Below, piece by piece: positions 1-4,929 of a stretch of 5,801 nt of DNA. Under the pieces are notes generated by a model. That model was not told the origin of the DNA. It saw only the letters and a list, made by a program, of their open reading frames with translations, and ran no database searches. The DNA lies in assembly GCA_017451975.1 (NCBI GenBank), contig JAFTNI010000172.1, positions 1 through 5,801 on the forward strand. Direction: 5' to 3'. Both the position numbers and the translations under genes were made by a program. Source of the DNA: Clostridia bacterium. Lineage in GTDB: Bacteria; Bacillota; Clostridia; Oscillospirales; CAG-272. Positions within the stretch are counted from its first letter, which is position 1; every line of letters begins with the position of its first letter.

Positions 1-436
1 AAGAGGGTGCACTTTCCACGGCACTGCCTTCGGCGGAAGCGAGAGTTTTTTCTGCTACGTCAAACGTTCCCGTTATGCCAGAAAAATCTGTGGCGGGCGT
101 ATAGCTTAGGGCAACCGCCACGGGATTATTGGAGTGGTTCGTAACCTTTACCTCATTAGCGCCTTCATCGAATGTCCATTTGGCTTCGGTTTCGGTTTTA
201 TACGTATGTGTTTCGGGGTCCCATTTCGTGCCTGCGTCTACGTATTCAAATTCCATGCTGCCCCATTCGATATCTACGGAATACACATCGGCAACAATGC
301 CCGAGGTATATTTCGCATTTACGCTAACAGAGGCATCTCCGTTCAGGTTAACCGTCGCCGCATATGCAGGCGCGCAGAAGCAAACGAAGAGGCAAAGTGA
401 TATAAAAACACATTTTAATTTTTTGAAAAAATTCAT
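1..436 (-). CDS. Secreted beta-rich protein of unknown function (3' end cut off by window edge)
   Basis: The first 145 codons of an open frame start at ATG 436-434 and run off the left edge without a stop. Residues 1-26 form a textbook signal peptide: basic start (MNFFKKLK), a hydrophobic Cys/Phe/Leu core, and a signal peptidase I site after APAYA. There is no lipobox, so the product is probably released or held by a later domain not seen here. The mature part has no cysteine and is rich in Thr, Val, Ser, Ala and Glu. It includes DIEWGSMEFEY (55-65), a Trp/Asp/Pro segment KWDPETHTYK (71-80), and EVKVTNHSNNPVAV (95-108), a pattern that suggests beta strands. The start is supported by GAGAGGA seven bases upstream and by a promoter at 473-501. 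I recall similar WG-M-F/TNHSN-type secreted proteins, often hypothetical, from Clostridia, but I cannot name a family. The function is unknown; a surface or matrix-type role is only inference. Confidence 0.85.
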   Translation of the reverse strand, partial: MNFFKKLKCVFISLCLFVCFCAPAYAATVNLNGDASVSVNAKYTSGIVADVYSVDIEWGSMEFEYVDAGTKWDPETHTYKTETEAKWTFDEGANEVKVTNHSNNPVAVALSYTPATDFSGITGTFDVAEKTLASAEGSAVESAPS

Positions 437-442
437 AAAAAA

Positions 443-449
443 GTCCTCT
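443..449 (-). promoter_or_regulatory. Ribosome binding site of the secreted protein gene
   Basis: The minus strand reads GAGAGGA, followed by seven bases (CTTTTTT) and then the ATG at 436. Sequence and spacing are good for a Bacillota Shine-Dalgarno site. The next codons encode a clear signal peptide, which fixes this start. Confidence 0.75.
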
Positions 450-472
450 CAAATTTATATTTTTGTATTTTA

Positions 473-501
473 ATTATACCATGCCAGAAGGTAATAAACA
501 A
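473..501 (-). promoter_or_regulatory. Predicted extended -10 promoter for the secreted protein gene
   Basis: On the minus strand a perfect -10 box TATAAT (478-473) is preceded by TGG, giving the extended -10 form TGnTATAAT. A weak -35 box TTGTTT (501-496) sits 17 bases upstream. Transcription would start near 466, leaving a leader of about 30 bases that includes the ribosome binding site. An own promoter suggests that this gene is expressed apart from the membrane protein gene upstream. Confidence 0.65.
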
Positions 502-552
502 GGAGATATGAGGGATTTTTTTATGATCAAAACCTACAAATATAAGAAATTT

Positions 553-1089
553 TCATATTAAGGCATCAATTCCATAAGTGCCTGCCAAAGGGTCTTTGAA
601 AATGCCGATTTTCGGCGCGGCGAAGGTGAAGATGAAAAAGAGAAGGGCAATAAGCAAAAGCAATATAACAGCTGTTTTAGGCGACCTTGCGCGCACTTTC
701 TTTCCATTGAACAAGTAGATTTCATAAATATATGAAATCGCGGCAGAAGTGTAGAAAATGGCTATATTGAGCCAATCGGGCGATTTGCCTACCACACCGT
801 TATAAGTATAGAACAAAACGGGAATTGCAATAAGCCCGAGAATAATGCCACGCAGCTTCACACCCCAGAAATCCTCGCGGTTATGGAAGAAAAAGCTTTC
901 TGGAACCGCGAAAAAGAACATCGGCCAAAAGAGTAGCTTCATATGCTCCCACGTTGATTCGTTAACACCCGAAAACGGAGCAACCCAGAAAGCCTTGCCA
1001 AGCCATTCATATAAAAAATGCAAAAGCGTGCCACCAAGCGAGGTGGCGGCAAAGCCAATTAACTGCCAAGCTCTAAACGATAGCTTCAT
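553..1089 (-). CDS. Polytopic membrane protein, DUF6512-like
   Basis: This frame gives a 178-residue integral membrane protein of unknown function. Hydrophobic segments lie at about residues 8-29, 48-66, 79-98, 107-127 and 138-157. The most distinctive motif is GVNESTWEHMKLLFWPM (41-57), just after LHFLYEW (23-29); the end carries DPLAGTYGI (166-174). I recognise this pattern (small membrane protein, VNE-S-WEH-K-LFxP motif, C-terminal P-GTYGI) as typical of proteins annotated DUF6512 in Clostridia. That family has no known biochemical role that I can state. The chosen start is ATG 1089: AGGTGAT, complementary to the 16S rRNA 3' end, lies just upstream, and the protein then begins with the usual basic stretch and first helix. 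An in-frame ATG at 1131 would add 14 residues, but its codons run across that ribosome binding site and it would lie upstream of the likely transcription start. The gene stands between the symporter terminator and the secreted protein gene, and is probably a separate transcription unit. Cys is absent; charged residues sit in the NESTWEH motif, which may be functional. Confidence 0.85.
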   Translation of the reverse strand: MKLSFRAWQLIGFAATSLGGTLLHFLYEWLGKAFWVAPFSGVNESTWEHMKLLFWPMFFFAVPESFFFHNREDFWGVKLRGIILGLIAIPVLFYTYNGVVGKSPDWLNIAIFYTSAAISYIYEIYLFNGKKVRARSPKTAVILLLLIALLFFIFTFAAPKIGIFKDPLAGTYGIDALI

Positions 1090-1092
1090 AAA

Positions 1093-1100
1093 ATCACCTA
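1093..1100 (-). promoter_or_regulatory. Ribosome binding site that decides the start of the DUF6512-like gene
   Basis: The minus strand reads TAGGTGAT, three bases before ATG 1089. AGGTGAT matches the distal half of the ideal AGGAGGTGATC site, which explains the short spacing. It favours the 178-residue product over the longer 192-residue frame that starts at 1131. Confidence 0.6.
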
Positions 1101-1120
1101 TCAAAAATATTATTACAAAA

Positions 1121-1126
1121 AGTATA
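1121..1126 (-). promoter_or_regulatory. Possible -10 box for the DUF6512-like gene
   Basis: The minus strand reads TATACT (5 of 6 matches to TATAAT), about 32 bases upstream of ATG 1089 and downstream of the symporter terminator. No convincing -35 box lies 16-18 bases upstream, so this rests on the -10 match and position only. Confidence 0.3.
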
Positions 1127-1163
1127 TGCAAAAGCCCTATAGAATATGATAATTAATTAAGGC

Positions 1164-1196
1164 AAAAAAACCTGCGTTTAGCAAAACGCAGGTTTT
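1164..1196 (-). terminator. Intrinsic terminator after the symporter gene
   Basis: A perfect 13-bp stem (1184-1196 pairing with 1167-1179) closes a 4-base loop (1180-1183). Its GC core is CCTGCG/CGCAGG. On the minus strand the stem runs into a tract of seven T at 1170-1164. It begins only a few bases after the symporter stop codon at 1201-1203. In the plus direction the stem is followed by only four T and then A, so it mainly serves leftward transcription. It separates the riboswitch-controlled symporter from the DUF6512-like gene. Confidence 0.92.
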
Positions 1197-1200
1197 AAAA

Positions 1201-2757
1201 TTATTCTTCTTCAATTGTTCGTGCCATTTCCGCTGCCTGAATTTCGGGGTCGGCATTGTACATGGGTTCAATATCTTCGCCCTTCTTCACTCTTCTGAGG
1301 TAGTTGTTTGTTATCTTAACAACAAGAGGAGAAAGAACGAGAACGCCGATAAGGTTGGGTATCATCATAAGACCGTTAAACGTATCGGAAATATCCCATG
1401 CGAGAGAGGATGTAAGCACTGCACCGAAAATAACCGTGCATACATGAATAATGCGGAATATGAACGTTGTTTTTGCACCAAAGAGGTATTCCCAAGCCTT
1501 GGAACCGTAATGAGACCAGCCGAGAACCGTTGTAAATGCGAAAAGGAACATTGCAACAGCTATGAACTTTCCACCGATATTACCCCAAGAGAATACGGAG
1601 TTGAACGCGCCGCCAACGAGAGTTGCATCGGTATAACCATCTGCAATCTCGCCCGTGATAACATTGAACACGCCTCCGTCAAGGCCGCCTGCCGTAAGTA
1701 TAACGAGCGCTGTCATAGTGCAGACAACCATTGTATCTGCAAATACTTCGAAAATACCCCACATACCCTGTTTTACGGGTTCTTTTATGTTGGAGTTGGA
1801 GTGAACCATAACAGAGGAGCCAAGGCCAGCCTCGTTTGAGAAAACACCGCGCTTGAAGCCCTGTGTAACGACCTTGCCGATAACAGCGCCGATGCCGCCG
1901 CCGACAAATGCTTCGGGCTTGAATGCGTTAACGAAAATTGCTTTGAAAGCGGGAAGAATGTTTGCGTAGTTTATGCCGATGATAGTAATGCTACCGCAAA
2001 CGAAAAGAACTACCATAAACGGAACGATTTTTTCCGCTACGTTTGCAATTCTTTTAAGACCGCCGAGTGTAATAAGCGCTGTGAGAAGCATAATTGCCGC
2101 GCCGAGAATGATATTATAGAGAGAAACACCCGTAAACACTTCTATAGAAGAAAGAGCAGAAACGTCGAATGCCTGAGCAACGTTTGTAACGATTTTGTTT
2201 ACCTGGCCCATGCTGCCGATACCGAAGGAGGCGAGCATTGCGAAAACGCAGAAAAGAGCCGCGAGGAACTTGCCAACGTATTTCATACCCTTCTTTTTGC
2301 CAAGACCGTTTGCAAGGTAATACATAGCGCCGCCGGACCATTCGCCGTTTTCGTTTTTGCGGCGGAAATAGATGCCGAGAACGTTTTCTGCGTAGTTGGT
2401 CATCATACCGAAGAATGCGGCCACCCACATCCAGAATACTGCGCCCGCACCGCCTATGCATATAGCGGCTGCAACGCCTGCGATATTACCCGTGCCTACC
2501 GTTGCGGCAAGAGCAGTGCAAAGCGCCTGGAACGGGGAAATAGAGCCCTTTTCCTTGCTATGCTTTATAACGTCCTTTTTGAAAAGGCTTCCGAGTGTAT
2601 GCTTGAACCACATACCGATGTGCGAGATCTGGAAGAATTTTGTGAGCACTGTAACGATTATACCCGTGCCCACGAGAAGAAGTAAACCGAAAGTGCCCCA
2701 TACAACACCGTTGATCTCGCCGTTTACACTTTCGACAACTTTTAAGATTTTGTCCAT
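1201..2757 (-). CDS. Sodium:alanine/glycine symporter, AGCS family
   Basis: This complete 518-residue membrane carrier belongs to the AGCS family (TC 2.A.25), which takes up alanine and/or glycine, coupled to Na+ or H+, through a LeuT-like fold. The length is within the family range (about 440-540). Diagnostic motifs are ATVGTGNIAGVA (85-96), the family signature GGAGAVFWMWVAAFFGM (102-118), the conserved NENGEWSGGAMYYL region (135-148), RGVFSNEAGLGSS (303-315) and VLGWSHYGSKAWEYLFG (411-427). About eleven hydrophobic segments are visible, from 18-40 to 463-482, with a charged, Glu-rich tail ending in EEE. The start at ATG 2757 is set by GGAGGT nine bases upstream and by the usual short acidic leader before the first helix. 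The gene is preceded by a tandem glycine riboswitch with its own promoter and terminator, which makes glycine the likely regulatory ligand and a likely substrate. Homologues include AgcS, AlsT, DagA and GlyP, which differ in substrate (alanine, glycine, glutamine), so I give no gene symbol. Uptake is usual for the family; a role in relieving excess glycine is an alternative. Confidence 0.97.
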   Translation of the reverse strand: MDKILKVVESVNGEINGVVWGTFGLLLLVGTGIIVTVLTKFFQISHIGMWFKHTLGSLFKKDVIKHSKEKGSISPFQALCTALAATVGTGNIAGVAAAICIGGAGAVFWMWVAAFFGMMTNYAENVLGIYFRRKNENGEWSGGAMYYLANGLGKKKGMKYVGKFLAALFCVFAMLASFGIGSMGQVNKIVTNVAQAFDVSALSSIEVFTGVSLYNIILGAAIMLLTALITLGGLKRIANVAEKIVPFMVVLFVCGSITIIGINYANILPAFKAIFVNAFKPEAFVGGGIGAVIGKVVTQGFKRGVFSNEAGLGSSVMVHSNSNIKEPVKQGMWGIFEVFADTMVVCTMTALVILTAGGLDGGVFNVITGEIADGYTDATLVGGAFNSVFSWGNIGGKFIAVAMFLFAFTTVLGWSHYGSKAWEYLFGAKTTFIFRIIHVCTVIFGAVLTSSLAWDISDTFNGLMMIPNLIGVLVLSPLVVKITNNYLRRVKKGEDIEPMYNADPEIQAAEMARTIEEE

Positions 2758-2766
2758 TATAAATGA

Positions 2767-2772
2767 ACCTCC
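2767..2772 (-). promoter_or_regulatory. Ribosome binding site of the symporter gene
   Basis: GGAGGT on the minus strand is followed by nine bases and ATG 2757. It lies about 25 bases beyond the T-tract of the regulatory terminator and is not part of the terminator stem. Control is therefore expected at transcription elongation rather than by hiding this site. Confidence 0.85.
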
Positions 2773-2796
2773 ATGAATTTTTTAACTGAACAAAAC

Positions 2797-2829
2797 AAAA
2801 AATCACCGCTAGCCTGTCGGATAGCGGTG
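2797..2829 (-). terminator. Regulatory intrinsic terminator (riboswitch expression platform)
   Basis: CACCGCTA (2829-2822) pairs perfectly with TAGCGGTG (2811-2804). After one mismatch, two inner C-G pairs (2820-2819 with 2814-2813) close a 4-base loop. The minus strand continues with A and then six T (2802-2797). It lies between the glycine aptamers and the symporter ribosome binding site, which is the standard place for a transcription-stop switch. The 5' arm is also complementary to the linker between the two aptamers, giving a possible antiterminator. Confidence 0.88.
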
Positions 2830-2871
2830 GTAAGAGAAGACGGTATTACAAAGATATTCAGTGTAAAATTT

Positions 2872-2951
2872 AATCTGTCCTTTTGCCTGAGAGATTAAGG
2901 GTTGCCCCGTTTGCACCTTCGGCATCCGCGCATAGCGGACTTCTCCAGATT
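2872..2951 (-). ncRNA. Glycine riboswitch, aptamer 2 (promoter-distal)
   Basis: This 80-base element is closed by P1 (AATCTG 2951-2946 with CAGATT 2877-2872). It carries the hallmarks of the glycine riboswitch (Rfam RF00504): GGAGA right after P1, a GTCCGC/GCGGAT stem (2940-2935 with 2929-2924), the core TGCCGAAGGTGCAAAC, a GGG-GCAA-CCC hairpin with a GNRA loop, and the very conserved ATCTCTCAGGCAAAAGGACAGA. It is close to the family consensus and is the aptamer next to the terminator, so it probably passes the glycine signal to the switch. Confidence 0.95.
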
Positions 2952-3043
2952 GCTATCCACCAGCAGTCTCCGTCAAAACGACACCCGAGAGTATTACCCC
3001 TTTGGAAAGGCTATTGCCTTATCTCCTGCTGATTTCATTTAGC
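2952..3043 (-). other. Leader/linker helix P0 with a possible kink-turn
   Basis: In tandem glycine riboswitches the leader before aptamer 1 can pair with the linker between the aptamers, forming a kink-turn. Here leader GCTA (3043-3040) can pair with linker TAGC (2955-2952), directly stacked on P1 of aptamer 2. Between this helix and P1 of aptamer 1 lie leader AATGAAA and linker TGGA, both containing GA steps that could form the tandem G-A pairs of a kink-turn. The pairing is seen; the kink-turn is inferred. Confidence 0.5.
2961..3031 (-). ncRNA. Glycine riboswitch, aptamer 1 (promoter-proximal, more divergent)
   Basis: This 71-base element is closed by P1 CAGCAG (3031-3026) with CTGCTG (2966-2961). 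It shows GGAGA after P1, a short AAGGC/GCCTT hairpin, the TCCAAAGGGG core variant, and CTCTCGGGT followed by a small GTC/GAC hairpin before GGAGACTG. These match the divergent but well-known form seen as one half of tandem glycine riboswitches. Departures from consensus (CTCTCGGG for CTCTCAGG, GGAGAC for GGACAG) make it weaker than aptamer 2. Only 9 bases of linker separate the aptamers, which is normal for tandem forms. Confidence 0.85.
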
Positions 3044-3064
3044 TCTATTCAGTTTAATGCTTGT

Positions 3065-3093
3065 ATTCTACTACCTTTTTATACAAATGTCAA
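3065..3093 (-). promoter_or_regulatory. Strong predicted sigma-A promoter for the riboswitch-symporter unit
   Basis: A perfect -35 box TTGACA (3093-3088), an exact 17-base spacer, and -10 TAGAAT (3070-3065, 5 of 6). Transcription would start near 3058, about 15 bases before the leader strand of P0, giving a leader of about 300 bases before the symporter ATG. This is the best promoter in the window and makes the symporter unit independent of the ABC operon upstream. Confidence 0.88.
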
Positions 3094-3173
3094 TAGTTTT
3101 TGATATATTTTGACAAAAAATTATCAAATAAAAGCCATAATTCAGAAAGCTTACGTGAGTTTTTGCAAAATGC

Positions 3174-3929
3174 TCATATACCGCTGTAAATATATTTATT
3201 TTCTTCCGCGATGTACTTTAGCCCCACGCCGAATATCGATTTTATATAGGGCGCAGTTGCTACTGCAAGAGGCTCGCCCTTGCAAATAATCTTACCGCCG
3301 TGAAGAATTGCTATCTCATCTGAAAAATCGAACGCCATCGGCAGGTCGTGCATCACCGTGATAACCCCCTTGCCGTTATCGGCAAGCTTGCGCAGTATTG
3401 CCATAAGCTCCAGTTGATGCGATATATCAAGGTACGTTGTTGGCTCGTCGAGCAGAATATAGTCTGTGTCCTGTGCAAGCGCCATGGCTATATACGCCGT
3501 TTGGCGCATACCTCCCGATAGTGTATGCAAGGGCTTATCGGCAAGCCCTGATATGCCCACTTGCTCCATTGCGGCGCGCGCAAAGGAACGGTCTTTTTTT
3601 GTATAGCGCCTGGGGTAAGAAAGGTAAGGGAACCTGCCGTGAAGCACCATTTCGCCTACGGTCATATCGGGCGCTTCCTTTCCTTGCGAAAGGTATGCCG
3701 CCCGCTTTGCTATTTCGTTCCTTTTTAGTGCCGAAAGCTCTGCGCCGTCTATAAACACATTTCCTTGCGTGCACGGCAAAATGCCGAGCATCGCTTTAAG
3801 AAGCGTGCTTTTTCCGCTTCCGTTTACGCCGATAATAGCGGTAAGCTTTCCTTTTTCAAAGCTTGCGCAAGCCCCGCCGATCACAGGTTGCTTGCCGTAG
3901 CTTGCAGATAGATTTTCCAATTTAATCAT
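3174..3929 (-). CDS. ABC importer ATPase, FecE/FhuC/BtuD type
   Basis: This 251-residue cytoplasmic ATPase powers an importer for iron-siderophore, haem or cobalamin-type ligands. All nucleotide-binding motifs are present: Walker A GVNGSGKS (34-41), Q-loop Gln82 in YLSQGKEAPDMTV, ABC signature LSGGMRQ (137-143), Walker B YILLDEP (157-163) with catalytic Glu162, D-loop TYLDISHQ (165-172) and switch His194 in MHD. The segment VLHGRFPYLSYPRRYTKKD (95-113) after the Q-loop is typical of the FecE/FhuC branch. Length is usual for the family (about 250-270). The start ATG 3929 lies inside the last codons of the permease gene (8-base overlap) and is preceded by a G-rich AAGGGGGCGG stretch, so coupled translation is likely. 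It is the last gene of the operon; no clear terminator follows. The ligand cannot be told from the ATPase. Confidence 0.95.
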   Translation of the reverse strand: MIKLENLSASYGKQPVIGGACASFEKGKLTAIIGVNGSGKSTLLKAMLGILPCTQGNVFIDGAELSALKRNEIAKRAAYLSQGKEAPDMTVGEMVLHGRFPYLSYPRRYTKKDRSFARAAMEQVGISGLADKPLHTLSGGMRQTAYIAMALAQDTDYILLDEPTTYLDISHQLELMAILRKLADNGKGVITVMHDLPMAFDFSDEIAILHGGKIICKGEPLAVATAPYIKSIFGVGLKYIAEENKYIYSGI

Positions 3930-4929
3930 GCGAGCCGCCCCCTTTTCCTTTTACCAATATAAATATAAAGAACGGCGCGCCTATAAACGCCATGATAATG
4001 CCTACGGGCAGTTCATACGGTGAAAATATCACCCTTGCGAGTGTATCGCAAAGGGAAACAAAGCCTGCGCCGAAAAGCGCGCACAAGAGTATAAGATGCT
4101 TTGAGCATGAGCCGTAAATTCTTCTTACCGCGTGAGGCACGAGCAGCCCTACGAAGGAGAGCAGCCCCGCCACGCTCACGGCGGCACCTGCAAGAAGCGC
4201 GGAAAAGAGAAGAAAAAGCACCCTTGCCGCCCCTGTGTTAAGCCCAAGCCCCTTTGCGTTTTCATCGCCAAGCGTAAGCAGGTCAAGCTCGTTTGAAAGT
4301 GTAATAAGCACGGCAACAGATACGATTATGACGGCGGAAGCTGGAAGGAGCTTTGCGTAAGTAACGGAAGAAAAATCGCCTATTTTAAAATCGTTGCTCA
4401 TTATGCTGACCTCGGGCACGAAGGTTGTTACGGTATCGGATACGGCACCGAGCAGAGAATTGAGCGCAACGCCCATCAGAATAACCGTTCCGCGCGAAGC
4501 CCCCCATTTTTTTGCGCCCAGGCTTACAAGCATAACGGTAAGAAAAGCGCCCGCAAACGCAAAAAGGGAAAGGCTTAGGCCGCCTATAATTCCAAGGGCG
4601 GAGCAGAGCGTTACTGCAAGCCCCGCGCCCGCGGTTACGCCTATAATGCTTGGCGATGCAAGCCTGTTTGCAAGCACGCCTTGAATTACTGCACCCGATA
4701 CTGCAAGCGCCGCACCGCACACAAGCGCCGCAAGAACCCTGGGCAAGCGAACGTAAACGAGTATTCTTGCTTCCGCGCTTTCCATATCCCCTCTTGCAAT
4801 AGCAGCGAGCATACTGCCAAGGCTCACGTTTGCTGCGCCAAGTAAAATGCCGAGCACCGCAGAAAGCAAAAGCAATATAACTGCTGCAAAGTATATACGT
4901 ATTATTTTATTTTTCGGTAAGCTTTTCAT
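3922..4929 (-). CDS. ABC importer permease, FecCD/BtuC family
   Basis: This 335-residue inner-membrane permease forms the homodimeric channel of an iron-chelate/haem/cobalamin-class importer. Family motifs are RLPRVLAALVCGAALAVSG (61-79), NRLASPSIIGVTAGAG (88-103), GDENAKGLGLN (221-231, which includes the loop that contacts the ATPase), FVGLLVPHAVRRIYG (259-273) and ELPVGIIMAFIGAPFF (306-321). Around ten hydrophobic segments are visible, as in BtuC. The usual NPLA-P motif reads NRLASP here, a mild variation. I chose ATG 4929: it gives the normal N-terminus (basic residues, then the first helix from about 12) and has GGA seven bases upstream. A TTG at 4953 would add eight residues but has no visible ribosome binding site. 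The start lies 23 bases inside the receptor gene and the end overlaps the ATPase by 8 bases, so the three genes form one tight operon. Confidence 0.95.
   Translation of the reverse strand: MKSLPKNKIIRIYFAAVILLLLSAVLGILLGAANVSLGSMLAAIARGDMESAEARILVYVRLPRVLAALVCGAALAVSGAVIQGVLANRLASPSIIGVTAGAGLAVTLCSALGIIGGLSLSLFAFAGAFLTVMLVSLGAKKWGASRGTVILMGVALNSLLGAVSDTVTTFVPEVSIMSNDFKIGDFSSVTYAKLLPASAVIIVSVAVLITLSNELDLLTLGDENAKGLGLNTGAARVLFLLFSALLAGAAVSVAGLLSFVGLLVPHAVRRIYGSCSKHLILLCALFGAGFVSLCDTLARVIFSPYELPVGIIMAFIGAPFFIFILVKGKGGGSHD

Noticed and set aside
129..473. An open plus-strand frame of 114 codons.
   Set aside because: It is antisense to the secreted protein gene, which has a signal peptide, ribosome binding site and promoter. 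The plus frame has none of these and no recognisable domain.
502..552. A terminator between the DUF6512-like gene and the secreted protein gene.
   Set aside because: A run of A/T is present, but no stem-loop precedes it on the minus strand. Read-through into the secreted protein gene remains possible.
1090..1131. A 14-residue N-terminal extension of the DUF6512-like protein from ATG 1131.
   Set aside because: These codons contain the good AGGTGAT site for ATG 1089 and would lie upstream of the likely transcription start. An AGGG seven bases before ATG 1131 is only a weak counter-argument.
2114..2461. Long alternative frames inside the symporter gene on both strands.
   Set aside because: They give Arg/Cys-rich, low-sense products and fully overlap a gene with clear family motifs. 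They are frame shadows.
2757..2774. A five-codon leader frame (ATG GAG GTT CAT TTA TAA) whose stop overlaps the symporter ATG.
   Set aside because: It has no ribosome binding site of its own, and its second codon is the symporter Shine-Dalgarno site. It is most likely chance.
3100..3173. A terminator after the ABC ATPase gene.
   Set aside because: Only very short, AT-rich pairings (for example GCA/TGC, TTTGA/TCAAA) are present. None has a stable GC stem followed by a T-tract.
3437..3774. Open frames on both strands inside the ATPase gene.
   Set aside because: They overlap the Walker A to signature region of a complete ABC ATPase and show no ribosome binding site or domain.
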